A DNA stretch of 28,668 bases from Ichthyosporea sp. XGB-2017a. Taxonomy: Eukaryota > Opisthokonta > Ichthyosporea. The notes below the pieces were generated by a model, which saw only the letters and a list, made by a program, of their open reading frames with translations, had not been told where the DNA came from and did no database searches. Positions 14,776 to 24,595 of the stretch are shown here, in pieces (within the stretch, counting starts at the first letter, position 1; each line of letters opens with the position of its first letter). Location of the stretch: positions 6,297 through 34,964 of the forward strand of contig PDIM01000029.1 in NCBI GenBank assembly GCA_002811675.1, read 5' to 3'. The translations under genes and the position numbers were made by a program.

Positions 14776-17295
14776 TCACTGGGTTCCGTGTGGTTTTTCG
14801 ATTTCCATCATATCGCTGTTTTCCGACTTCATGCCAATAGAGGTGACCTTTTTATCTTCACCAATACCGTGGTTGGACACACTGTTTTCTTTTTCTTTTT
14901 CTGTCTCCCCTTCGCCCCCACCCATAACGTCTTCGTCACCACCTTCCATTTCAAGTCCACTAGATTCGTACTCACTATCACCCATTTCCTCCTTCTTTAC
15001 AACCGAAGCGCCAAGCGCCATACCTTTTCTCGAGTTGCTTGTATCTGCACACCCAGATTCGACTTTTAATACCATATCTGACACAATGTCGCTCAAGGCG
15101 GACTTCATTCCCATATCGCTCATTGCCTGCCATCCTGGAAATTTTCCTTTGTCTGGGGTGTGTTTAAACTCGGGACCAAAGTTTACCTTCACCCGTGCCC
15201 CCATATAAAGGGAAATCGTAGGAAAGTACATGCCGCCATTGATATCCGAAAAAGCGACTCCTTGACAAGTCCCATTCTTAAAAAACATAATCTTTGATCC
15301 TTTCAAAGGGCGAAGAGTTTTTACTACATCAGTGCTGTTATACTTTTCTTCGTAGTAGGAATGGCCCTTATAGTCTACTAATATCTTCTTCGTTTTACAA
15401 ATATTAACAGCATCAGTCTCGATCAGCTCGTTTGCGCGTTCTGACTCTTCGTCTTCTTCTTCAGTGGTCTTGGTTCCGTTCAAGTTGATCAGTTTCCCGT
15501 CAAAAGAAGTGGTCATAGACGTTTGCGCTTCTTCATACTTAAAGGTGGCGTTGGACAACAATGGCCCCGAAGTAACCTCCGCTTTGACAGTAGCTTCGGC
15601 AGCTTTTGCTTGCGAGCTTTTACTACGCGAGCTACGGCCTTCTTTTCCTTCACTCGTGACCCCACTTTCCGCCTCACATTGCACTGCCCGAGGCAACACC
15701 GAAGGAGCTTCCGATGGGAGACAAATCATAAGCCCAATAACGTCCCCAGTTGTAAATGAATCACCATACCTATGTCCATGAGCTTTATGAAAGGCTGTAC
15801 CATACTTATCCCGGTACGAATATCCAAAGTCATCATAGCCACAAGGTGCCTGTAATTCCGCATATTTCTGTGACCATCCTAGACGACAGTGTGCATCATT
15901 AACTGAACATTTTCGTTCTGGATCCGGAGTAAGCACTTCCACTTCAAAGTACCACGTACCGGCGCTCACTCCATGCGTGGCACGGGCCGAGCAGTAACCT
16001 TTATCTCCCATTAAGTGAAGATACTGTTGTCGCTGCTGCTCCAAGAAGTTCTTACCTCTTGCCGATGAGCTTGTTGAAGACTGTTGTACGACTGTTGCCG
16101 CCGCTGATGACACACTTGTATCAAACCTCAACTGCCCCGCCCGATCTTGTATGGACATAAGAACGTGTTCGCGGTTCTGATACCCATATGTGCTGCCTTC
16201 ACGCCACCCATACGCAACATGAGGATCATTTTCTGCAAAGGTGTATCTGTATCCAGTCTTATTTACGGGGTATTCCTGCGACACGCGGATGCTCGTCGGA
16301 TCACTCGTCTGTTGGTTTGACCGGTACCTCCGACTCCTTCGTTCGGACACCAGATTCTGACTGGCAGGTTCGTTATATACTTTACGCTTGAATCCCACCG
16401 AGGCAGCGCCATCACCTTTCAACTTACGGTGCGAACTACTCAATGCTGACTTTCCCGCGCTGCTTACTGACGAGGGCGGTTTAGCCTTCGCCACAACGCT
16501 CCCATCCACCAGCGTAAAGGTATCCGGATTAATATCAAACAGGTCTGGATGTACCAGTGTGAATGGAGAGGCGGCGGTGCGGGCCCCTCCCGGATGAGCG
16601 TGAAACAGTGCCTTATGGGTATAAAGGCCTGCCCCAACAGTTGCTGCCCATGTAGTTGTTCGGGTGCGTCCCTGGCACACAAAAGCCCAATGACGGTCAA
16701 TAAACGGCACTATGTTCTCATTCTTCCGGAAATAATACAAGTCCTTTTCTTCCAACTCATCCAGGCGATGATGCACATTCTTGTTATACTTGCTATTAGT
16801 AATACCATCCACAACTTCCCCTGCTTTCTCCCCTGTGGACAAACCACGAGCAGCAAGCCTCTCTTTCATTTTCTCAAGCGACAAATTAGCAATTACCGCC
16901 ACATGCACCTCCCGCCAGCCAGCTGAGGTTCGCTCAACTCGCTCCTCGCACAGCTGCTCCTCTCCTTCCGAAGCGGGCAGGCAGTTCAGGCAGGTAAAGG
17001 AATAGTTCATGACATAGGGTAGCATATGTGTAATCTTCTTCCGCAGGCACCGCTCATGGAACCAGTTACGACACCCAGAGCAGAACAGCTGCACATTGAA
17101 CAACTCGCGATCCTCCCCACAGTAGCAGTATTTTCCCTCTGTGTTTTGCGTATGAGACAAATTCCAATCCAGCTTGGAAGGATCATACCCAAGTGACTTT
17201 CGTTGCACTACGGGCTTTTTTGCAGTGGACTCCCCTCCCGCATCGTTCTGGCCAGAAACCACGGCCCCCTGTTTGGAGTCTTCTTCAGTGGTCAT
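14776..17295 (-). CDS. ASH2/Bre2-like COMPASS subunit (PHD-like, winged helix, SPRY)
   Basis: ASH2 is a core subunit of the SET1/MLL complexes that methylate histone H3 Lys4; it works with RbBP5 and DPY30. This 839-residue protein has an atypical PHD-like finger (C57, C59, C72, C75, H80, C83, C102, C105), a winged-helix region (about 130-260), a disordered linker, and a SPRY domain (about 428-728) with hallmarks GDKGYCSARATHGVSAGTWY, RLGWSQ, LQAPCGYDDFGYSYRDK, MFFKNG, YFPTISLY and NFGPEF. The SPRY is interrupted by about 110 low-complexity residues (530-640). A DPY30-binding (SDI-like) helix follows at about 730-748 (SALSDIVSDMVLKV). A 90-residue acidic tail ends the protein. The start ATG is clear and there are no introns. 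A variant hexamer CATAAA lies 27 bp past the stop. The neighbour upstream is a chimeric paralogue. Confidence 0.95.
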   Translation of the reverse strand: MTTEEDSKQGAVVSGQNDAGGESTAKKPVVQRKSLGYDPSKLDWNLSHTQNTEGKYCYCGEDRELFNVQLFCSGCRNWFHERCLRKKITHMLPYVMNYSFTCLNCLPASEGEEQLCEERVERTSAGWREVHVAVIANLSLEKMKERLAARGLSTGEKAGEVVDGITNSKYNKNVHHRLDELEEKDLYYFRKNENIVPFIDRHWAFVCQGRTRTTTWAATVGAGLYTHKALFHAHPGGARTAASPFTLVHPDLFDINPDTFTLVDGSVVAKAKPPSSVSSAGKSALSSSHRKLKGDGAASVGFKRKVYNEPASQNLVSERRSRRYRSNQQTSDPTSIRVSQEYPVNKTGYRYTFAENDPHVAYGWREGSTYGYQNREHVLMSIQDRAGQLRFDTSVSSAAATVVQQSSTSSSARGKNFLEQQRQQYLHLMGDKGYCSARATHGVSAGTWYFEVEVLTPDPERKCSVNDAHCRLGWSQKYAELQAPCGYDDFGYSYRDKYGTAFHKAHGHRYGDSFTTGDVIGLMICLPSEAPSVLPRAVQCEAESGVTSEGKEGRSSRSKSSQAKAAEATVKAEVTSGPLLSNATFKYEEAQTSMTTSFDGKLINLNGTKTTEEEDEESERANELIETDAVNICKTKKILVDYKGHSYYEEKYNSTDVVKTLRPLKGSKIMFFKNGTCQGVAFSDINGGMYFPTISLYMGARVKVNFGPEFKHTPDKGKFPGWQAMSDMGMKSALSDIVSDMVLKVESGCADTSNSRKGMALGASVVKKEEMGDSEYESSGLEMEGGDEDVMGGGEGETEKEKENSVSNHGIGEDKKVTSIGMKSENSDMMEIEKPHGTQ
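16724..16894 (-). repeat. 171-bp perfect direct repeat shared with the ASH2 paralogue (copy A)
   Basis: By eye this tract in ASH2 is identical base for base to 20181-20351 in the neighbouring paralogue. It encodes the start of the winged helix. Flanking homologous sequence is visibly diverged on its left side. Confidence 0.9.
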
Positions 17296-17746
17296 GCTTT
17301 AAACTTTATCTCGTTTTTACTTAGTTACACAGAGCGACTCAAATCACACAAAAACCTGACTTTACTTCAATATCGGACTGCTACTTCTCCCCTGCGCCCG
17401 AGCTCTCCCTTTTCCCCTTCGTTTCCTTTCCTTTTCAAGATTGCCAAAAAAAAAAAAAAACAAAACTACCCAAGGCAGGCGGAACAAGCAGAGCACACCA
17501 ATTACAACACAAGCCAGCCCCCCTCAACCAACACTCACTAGCTACAGCTACAAGCCCACTATCAAAATCAAAAAAACAACCAACACAAACAACAAAATAA
17601 CAAGGAGGAGGAGGAGAAGCAATAAAACACACACAATCATAAATAATAATTTTTATAGAAAAGCAACAGTAAAATAGAGGCAACAAACCTATTATACTAT
17701 AGCGCACAGCCACCTGATCTTAGTGGGAAGAACACGCTCGCACTCT
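17296..17746. other. Intergenic region between the two ASH2 genes
   Basis: This 451-bp gap holds the ASH2 promoter and the 3' region of the paralogue. It contains a 15-nt poly-A run (17446-17460) and A/C-rich sequence. No canonical AATAAA for the minus-strand paralogue is evident here, and no gene is visible. Confidence 0.5.
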
Positions 17747-20700
17747 TTATAAGGACTGCTTGTTCTTTTGAAAGTAACTCATGTATAGCTTATCGAATGC
17801 CCCTCCAATTAAGGGCTCACAGTGGTTACCTCTAGAGGGCAAGTGGTATGATTCTTCTTTGGAATGATGAGAACCCAGTGCCCTATCAGTACTCCTTTGC
17901 CAGGCACTGTCTTTATGATTTTCTGAGGTAGTAGACCCGCCACAGCCACTTCCCTTTTGGGCGACGGTTCGCTCAACGGAATCACTTACGGAATGCGCGG
18001 ACTCTAGCAAAACTGGTGAGCCCAGAAGAGTGCGAACTTGCTCCATCTCCTCCAGTAATGCTTGAGCCTGCATTGTATATGTCCGGTTATTTTGGGAACT
18101 ATCAACGTGTGCTTTGAAACACACCCCCTCCTTCATTGCTTGCCAATTATTTATCGCCATAGCTTCTTGATTATTTGCTTTTCGCTTCTTGCTTCCTGGG
18201 GGATGGGAATTGAATATTTCCTTCTGCTCCTTCCTTCCTCGTGCTTTGAACTTTTCAAACTCTTGCTTCTGAGAGCAACTCCCCCTTGAAGAAATGTCTT
18301 GAGATACCGCCCAATTGCACTCCGTAACAGTGGCGGAAGTTTTCTTCCGCTTACTAAGAACTGCTGCCCTTTCAGCCCGAGCCCTATATTTCACAGTATC
18401 GAATTCAAACAACTTGTAGTGCCCCTCGTTCTCGTCTATGACCTCTTTGTAGATATTTGAGTTCGGAAAAAGCCAACCAGCACATTGCTTTGATCTCATG
18501 TAGGCGTTCTTGGACAAATGATGATGTGCCAAAATTAATGCATCACTTAATGCTTTATCCATCCCATTCCAGTTTTGGCTATTGCGGTAAAGCAATATGA
18601 ACTGTAAAATCCTCAGCATGTCACTCCAAACTTCTTCTCCCTGTCGCCAAAAATCATATTTACACTTCTCAACTGGAGAATCCTTCAGGCCGCTCTGAAC
18701 CGCTTCGAATTCTTGCGGGGAGAGCATTTTCGGAAATTTCAAATCACCTTCAAATAAAGGATACAACTTCAAAATGGCAGTCTCTATTGGTGCTCGTTTA
18801 CTAATTTCCGATACCGATACCATGCCAAATTGCTCAATTGGAAACGGGAACATATTCACCTTGGCTCCCGGCTGAATGTCCAACAAATTGCGCAGATCGT
18901 CGGGTGCAGAAATAATCCTTTCATCTTCATTCGCCTCAGACGCGCATCTGCTCAATTTCTGTTTCCAAAACAGTCTTCGCGTAGAAAGTGGGCACGAAAA
19001 TGGTGGAGGAGATGTGTTTTGGGGACGACCAACACGCACAAACTCTAACTGCCGTGCAAATTCGCGAGCCTTATTCCGACTAGCATCCAACGAAGCCTTC
19101 AATGTGTCCATCTCCTCAGATAGCACGGCTTTCTGTCTTAAAAGGTCACGGCCTGCGTCTTCAACCAGAATTTCCATTTTCTTATAGTCATACTTCAGTT
19201 GATTTAACTCTTGTGCGTGCGACACACAGACTTTGGAGGTGGATATCCTATGCAAATCCGCTTGTGCCTCAAGCTCCGAAGTTAAAATCGAAACCTTTGC
19301 TGACCACCAATCAGTCATCTTTTGAAGTTTGTTAGAATGCTCCTCTTTCATCTCGTTCACCTCAGATTTATGGTTCATAATAGCTGAAGACTGTTGTATT
19401 TCCAGATCCCTGAATTTAGCACCAAACTCCCTGACCTCCGCCTTGAGGTGTTCGATTTCCCTGCGGCCCAGCGAGCGGGTCTTTTCCAATTTGTGCTTCA
19501 GGTAGGTTACTTCTTCTTTCAAGCTCTCATTGGAACATTTCATTCTGCTCAAGCATTTCTCAGTCTTGTGATATGCAACTCGTTCTTTTTCGAGCATCTT
19601 GCTTGCTCCACAAGGGCATATAGTCATAAGATCTTGTTGTCGGTCCTGATATACAAACTTGCCGTCCTCTATCCAGCCATAAGCAACATGAGGATGATTC
19701 TCGAAGTCTGATATTTTTACAGACAATTCTTGCGATACATGGACGCTTGTCGGTTCGCTCGTCTCCGCGTTCGAGCCATCCTGCCAACTTTCCTGCCTCG
19801 ATATCAGATTATGCCTAGCAGGTTCTGTACTATCGCCCGTCTTCTTCAATCCCACAGATGTAGTATCACCAGTCTTCCTTTTACCCTGCACAGTGCCCAG
19901 TGGCCTTTGTTCCAAACTCCCTCCCGACGTATGTGGGTTCACTTTGGCCATAACGATCTCATCTTCTTGCGTAAAACAATCGGGATTGATGTCAAATAGG
20001 TCTGGATGCATCAGCGTAAACGGAGAGTTGGCTGTGCGGGACCCTCGGCGCAAGGAAACGAACATCACTTTCCTTGTATACAAACAAGAGCCGACAGTTG
20101 CCGCCCACGTCGCCGTCCGAGTACGCCCCTGACACAAAAAAGCCCAATGACGATCAATAAACGGCACAATATTCTCAAGTTTCCGGAAATAATACAAGTC
20201 CTTTTCTTCCAACTCATCCAGGCGATGATGCACATTCTTGTTATACTTGCTATTAGTAATACCATCCACAACTTCCCCTGCTTTCTCCCCTGTGGACAAA
20301 CCACGAGCAGCAAGCCTCTCTTTCATTTTCTCAAGCGACAAATTAGCAATTGCTGCAACAAGCACCTCCCGCCAGCCAGCTGCGGTTCGCTCAAGTTGCT
20401 CCTCGCACAGCTAGCTGCTCCTCTCCTTCCGAAGCGGGCAGGCAGTTCAGGCAGGTAAAGGAATAGTTCATGACATAGGGTAGCATATGTGTAATCTTCT
20501 TCCGCAGACACCGCTCATGGAACCAGTTACGACACCCAGAGCAGAACAGCTGCACATTGAACAACTCGCGATCCTGCCCACAGTAGCAGTATTTTCCCTC
20601 TGTGTTTTGTGTGTGTAGTACATTCCAGTGCAACCTCGCGGGCTCGTATCCCAACGGCTTTCGCTGCTCAGTAGCCTTGTTGCCAAAGGATTCACTTTCC

Positions 20701-20789
20701 TTTTTCTTCTTTATTGAGACCCCTGCCGCTTTCTTTGAGTCTTCTTCCATGCCCATGCCTTTGTCCTTATTGCCCTTTAGCTCGAGCAT
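17747..20789 (-). CDS. Chimeric ASH2 paralogue: PHD-like and winged helix fused to coiled coil and an unrecognised domain; frameshifted
   Basis: The gene starts at an ATG at 20789. The first 125 codons match ASH2 closely, including the complete PHD-like finger. The frame then shifts at a duplicated AGCT (20409-20416) and reaches a stop at 20391. The continuing frame runs to 17747: winged helix and the ASH2 linker to about 19616, still homologous (AYGWIEDGKFVYQ beside AYGWREGSTYGYQ). Homology then ends. In place of SPRY come about 190 residues of coiled coil, a helical globular region of about 200 residues (including YDFWRQGEEVWSDMLRILQF), and a Lys-rich, disordered tail of about 190. I recognise no family for the globular part. 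Lacking SPRY and the SDI helix, it should not bind RbBP5 or DPY30 as ASH2 does. The 872-codon downstream frame suggests recent function, so the break is recent, an allele, or an assembly error. Confidence 0.8.
20181..20351 (-). repeat. 171-bp perfect direct repeat shared with ASH2 (copy B)
   Basis: This is the partner of 16724-16894, in the same orientation about 3.46 kb away. The following ~170 bp of the finger-coding part (from about 20398) differ from ASH2 by only one substitution plus the AGCT insertion, by eye. Confidence 0.9.
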
Positions 20790-21269
20790 GTATACACCTT
20801 ATTTCGGATTTGAACTGCGTCATAGAAAAGCTCCGCAGCCCCTCCTCGTCCCCTCAGTCTGCTCTTCTCCCTTGCTCAAAAGACGACACCACAATGCGTA
20901 ATCAGAATCCTCCTCTACGAGACTTACAAGATACGCTGCCACTCCAAGGGGCGGGCAGACTGAAACAAATTAGTGCCAAACTAAACTATTTTATTTTGGT
21001 TCCGCGAACACAGCTGATATGATCAAAGTGTGGGATATCTCCCCCATTCATTCATTTATTCACCCTTTCACAATTCCCAATTGGTATTATTGTTTTGGTC
21101 TGTCATTGGGGGAGGAGGTGTGAGGTATGAGGGACCCAGTAGCGGTTAGTGGTTACTACTATGTAGTCCTCATGAGATTATAATAACGTACCTCTAAGAA
21201 CACCTCCTGGGATCCAAAGAGCACAGACTTGTGTGGAGCGAGAAACAATAGTCGAGTACAGCAACCGCC
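20790..21269. other. Divergent intergenic region
   Basis: This 480-bp gap lies between the starts of the ASH2 paralogue and acyl-CoA oxidase and presumably acts as a shared promoter. I see no repeats, RNA gene or convincing ORF. Confidence 0.55.
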
Positions 21270-23198
21270 ATGGCAATAAGCGCTACTTTGCAGCATCTTC
21301 TGGACCATGATAACCATACTACTAGAGAAAGAGCCAAGCAGCTCTTCCGAGACGCACTCTTCACACCCAGGTATAATCTGAGCCTCGGAGAGGAGCGCCG
21401 TCTCGCTTATGAGCGACTACGGAGAGTGTGCGAGGCAGGGGTGATTAGCGTCCAGGACTTTGTTGCTAATCCCCACAATGTGTTTAGTATCCACGAGGTG
21501 GTGGCCATGATTGACGTGTCTACGGCGACCAAGATGACTGTGCAGTTTAATCTGTTCGGGGGCACGGTGTTGAGGCTTGGGAACGAACACGATCACCACG
21601 GTATTCTGAAGGACGTTGATTCGTTCACACAGGTAGGCTGTTTTGCCCTCACTGAGTTGGGATATGGAAATAACGCTGTGGAGATGGAAACCACCGCGAC
21701 CCTGGACTTGCAGACAGACCAGTGGGTCATTCATTCTCCCTCTACGCTTGCAAAGAAGTACTGGATCACAAACGGAGCCATCCACGCCCATTGGTGTGTG
21801 GTATTTGCTCGGTTAAAGACCCCCCAAGGAGAGAAGGAGGGGCAGGTGGAAGACCATGGAGTACATGGCTTTCTCGTACAGATCCGTGATCTTGCGGCCG
21901 TCGAAAATGGAACCCCGTGCGATGGAGTGGAGATTGCGGATATGGGGATGAAGATAGGAGCGAATGGTGTAGATAATGCCACGTTGGTCTTTAACCACGT
22001 GCGGGTGCCCAGGAATGCTCTGCTTGATCACTCCACCAAGGTTGACCGGGAAGGGAATGTATGCAGCAGTGTGCGAAGCAAGAGAGGCCGATTTCTCAAG
22101 GTCGCGGATCAGTTAATCACTGGACGGCTGTGCATTGCATCGATGTGTCTTGGTGGAACAAAAGTCTGCTTGACAACTGCTTTGCGATATGCGAGCACCA
22201 GGCTATGTGTAGGACCCGAAGGGAAAAGTGATACGCCTATTCTTCACTACCAGCTACAGCAGAATGCCCTGATGCCACTACTCGTCGAAACTATTGCATT
22301 GAATTTGTTCTTAAACTACACTACGGACCGCTTCACTGATCAAAGCGAGGCAGAAACAATGGAAATTGTGGTGTTGTGTTGCACTGTGAAAGCGTTGATG
22401 TCCTGGCATGCAGAGCACGTGGCGACTACATGTAGGGAGCGGTGTGGCGGACAGGGCTTTCTTGCCTGCAATGGTTTTGGTGCAGCCATTGGAGGCGCCC
22501 ATGCCGCTATTTCCGCTGAAGGGGATAACTGTGTGCTGATGCAAAAAGCAACCAAGGAATTGTTGAGCATGAATGTGGATCCAAAAGAGGTGGCAATGTT
22601 TATCGCACTGCGCACTATCTTCCCTGGGAGCATCATGCGACTCATACTTGGTATTTATGGAGATCCCACTAGCAATGCATTCCTTCTGAATCTCTTTGTG
22701 CAGCGTGAAAGGTACTCTCTCAATCAGCTTGCATCCAGCATTAAGTACAAAAAGCAGTTTCAGAAGAAAGGGATTTATGACATCTGGATGGAGGAAGAAT
22801 CGGACAGGGTGCAGCATGTGGCGAGGGCGCATGGCGAACGGGTGACAGCGACTCAATTGATGAAAGCCATTGATGCTTGTCGATCGCCATCATCTCCAAA
22901 GCATCACTTACTCGAGCTCCTCTCTGATGTGTTTACCCTTTATTCCCTTGCTCGTTTTGAACACGATGCCGCATATCTGAGTAGCGAGGAACTTCTGGCC
23001 CCTTACCAACTAAGAGAAATGACACGCAAACGGGTCGAGCTGTGTCACACGGTCAGCACTCGATGGTGTGATGATATTGTGAAAGGCTTTGGAGTAGCAG
23101 AGCATATGATTCATTATCCCATTGCTCGCAACTGGGAAAAGTACAATTCAAAGGATTGGGAAGGCGAGGTAAATGTGTACGAACAAACGGAAGAATAA
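21270..23198 (+). CDS. Acyl-CoA oxidase
   Basis: This FAD enzyme oxidises acyl-CoA to trans-2-enoyl-CoA and passes electrons to oxygen, making hydrogen peroxide; it catalyses the first step of peroxisomal beta-oxidation. The protein has 642 residues, close to the family norm. Motifs seen are [20 protein letters not shown] (124-143, FAD/substrate region), TGRLCIASM (284-292), [14 protein letters not shown] (391-404) and [12 protein letters not shown] (415-426), in which Glu417 matches the catalytic Glu421 of mammalian enzymes. The N-terminal helical domain and C-terminal oxidase domain are both present. The C-terminus ends YEQTEE, so there is no SKL-type PTS1, and I see no PTS2 near the start; import could be piggy-back or the enzyme could sit elsewhere. 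The start ATG has a good context (CGCCATGG). There are no introns. AATAAA lies 57 bp after the stop. Confidence 0.94.
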   Translation: MAISATLQHLLDHDNHTTRERAKQLFRDALFTPRYNLSLGEERRLAYERLRRVCEAGVISVQDFVANPHNVFSIHEVVAMIDVSTATKMTVQFNLFGGTVLRLGNEHDHHGILKDVDSFTQVGCFALTELGYGNNAVEMETTATLDLQTDQWVIHSPSTLAKKYWITNGAIHAHWCVVFARLKTPQGEKEGQVEDHGVHGFLVQIRDLAAVENGTPCDGVEIADMGMKIGANGVDNATLVFNHVRVPRNALLDHSTKVDREGNVCSSVRSKRGRFLKVADQLITGRLCIASMCLGGTKVCLTTALRYASTRLCVGPEGKSDTPILHYQLQQNALMPLLVETIALNLFLNYTTDRFTDQSEAETMEIVVLCCTVKALMSWHAEHVATTCRERCGGQGFLACNGFGAAIGGAHAAISAEGDNCVLMQKATKELLSMNVDPKEVAMFIALRTIFPGSIMRLILGIYGDPTSNAFLLNLFVQRERYSLNQLASSIKYKKQFQKKGIYDIWMEEESDRVQHVARAHGERVTATQLMKAIDACRSPSSPKHHLLELLSDVFTLYSLARFEHDAAYLSSEELLAPYQLREMTRKRVELCHTVSTRWCDDIVKGFGVAEHMIHYPIARNWEKYNSKDWEGEVNVYEQTEE

Positions 23199-23254
23199 CA
23201 GAAGCGCACAGTCAAGCAGCCACGCAAGCTATCACCTTGCTCGTTTTTTTGTTA

Positions 23255-23260
23255 AATAAA
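23255..23260 (+). terminator. Poly(A) signal AATAAA, acyl-CoA oxidase gene
   Basis: AATAAA lies 57 bp past the stop and only 14 bp from the opposing minus-strand signal. Confidence 0.65.
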
Positions 23261-23274
23261 GCCCACTACGCTTC

Positions 23275-23280
23275 TTTATT
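23275..23280 (-). terminator. Poly(A) signal AATAAA, Mdm10 gene
   Basis: TTTATT on the plus strand lies about 53 bp past the Mdm10 stop and faces the acyl-CoA oxidase signal. Confidence 0.65.
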
Positions 23281-23332
23281 TTTACGTGAGGGATGTCTGA
23301 GTTGGTAATATACAATTGCAAAACAATCTGTT

Positions 23333-24595
23333 TTACGTAAAAGAAATTTCACACCCCACACTTTCACGCGGCACCCCTCCTTGAAATGAGCAATTCGCCC
23401 CTACAGAAACCGCAATGCGACGGAAGAAGCCGCTCAGCAACAAACTCAACCCGTTACTGGTATCAAATCCCACATGCACTCGGAATGGAGACGCCTCCGA
23501 TTGGAACACAGTTCCCACAGAGAAGTGGGAAATGCGACTGTGAACGTTGTATTCGTATCGGGTGGCCATTGCAGTGCACTCCCCAATGCGGGCCATGTAA
23601 GAGGTGGCCAGATGACCAGGGATGGGACTAAAGATGCAAGTAAAAAGGGTCTCTTTCCCCCACATATCGCTATTCTCGTGTACAGCACCAAAAGAGAGAC
23701 CGGGCGCCTTCTGAGAAATAGAAAACAGTACTTCCCCTCCAACAGACCAACGCCTGGAGATGCTATACAAACCGTTGATCCCAATCATATTTTCGTCAGT
23801 CATATACATAAGCTTCATCGACGTAGTCGGGCTACAATACTGCACAAAACCATTTAGATAAGATGACTCTCCCGAGGAACCGGTTCCTTTACTCCCGCTC
23901 CCATGGGCATTCCCATCCCTTCCCATAACGCCACCGCTACTAGCAGCCCCTGTAGACGAGGATGAATTAGCATTCTTACTAGGCCCCTCAAAGGAATCCC
24001 CGTACCCTCCATGATGCTTACCCGTGCCCGATGATGACGATGATTGTGTTGTTGATAATGAATTAGAGAAGGATGAATCCCCTCCTGTGGTAACTGATGC
24101 AGTATTTGACGAGTTACTATCCGCAGAAGAGGGAGTGTGTGACTGCTGTTTTGTGTGTGAAAAGGAGGGGGGGGGGCATGTCACAGTGGCTGCAACTGCG
24201 CGCCATTGTTCATTCAGCGAGATGTCACAGAGAGACTCCACATTACCATCGTCATACATCAGCCCCGTGAAGTGATAATGAGGATACACAGATGAATTCC
24301 TCGAAGGCCTGCCACTTTTACTTCTGTCGCTATGAAAATATCCAAACATGGCATTGGGTGGGGGTAGAGGAGTCGATTGGACGTCAAAGCCAAGATATTT
24401 AGGTATTCCCGCTGTCCCCATCGAGAACTGTCGCTTGAAATTAGGCGTGATTGCCTTCAGGAAGGTTACACAAACACCTGAGGGAATTGGGAATTCCAGA
24501 ATCTCCTCGATGGGCTCACTAATACGGCTGTAGTCCTTCCTTGGCGGGTGAGATTCATGCTTTGGCTGGGATGGTCTGCTGTGTGAGGGAGCCAT
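23333..24595 (-). CDS. Mdm10-like mitochondrial outer-membrane beta-barrel (ERMES subunit)
   Basis: Mdm10 anchors the ER-mitochondria encounter structure in the mitochondrial outer membrane and also joins the SAM complex in barrel assembly. The frame opens at a GTG further upstream, but the first ATG is at 24595 in a strong context (ACAATGG), giving 420 residues. Family-like segments are ILEFPIPSGVCVTFLKAITP with PNFKRQFSMG near the N-terminus, IGINGLYSISRRWSVGGEVL, and the final strands from CIFSPIPGHLATSYMARIGE to the end. The C-terminal SVGCEISF (412-419) fits the beta-signal (polar-x-Gly-x-x-hydrophobic-x-hydrophobic) read by the SAM complex. A Ser/Gly/Thr-rich insert of about 95 residues (about 155-250) interrupts the barrel, as in many fungal homologues. 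Tom40 or VDAC are less likely. The usual N-terminal strand seems replaced by a short Pro/Ser/His leader, so a missed 5' exon is possible. Confidence 0.75.
   Translation of the reverse strand: MAPSHSRPSQPKHESHPPRKDYSRISEPIEEILEFPIPSGVCVTFLKAITPNFKRQFSMGTAGIPKYLGFDVQSTPLPPPNAMFGYFHSDRSKSGRPSRNSSVYPHYHFTGLMYDDGNVESLCDISLNEQWRAVAATVTCPPPSFSHTKQQSHTPSSADSNSSNTASVTTGGDSSFSNSLSTTQSSSSSGTGKHHGGYGDSFEGPSKNANSSSSTGAASSGGVMGRDGNAHGSGSKGTGSSGESSYLNGFVQYCSPTTSMKLMYMTDENMIGINGLYSISRRWSVGGEVLFSISQKAPGLSFGAVHENSDMWGKETLFTCIFSPIPGHLATSYMARIGECTAMATRYEYNVHSRISHFSVGTVFQSEASPFRVHVGFDTSNGLSLLLSGFFRRIAVSVGANCSFQGGVPRESVGCEISFT

Noticed and set aside
17747-20365. Reading the downstream frame of the ASH2 paralogue as a separate gene starting at 20365
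   Set aside because: The codon there is GTG, and the upstream finger-coding part is homologous in order to ASH2; one frameshifted gene explains the data better.
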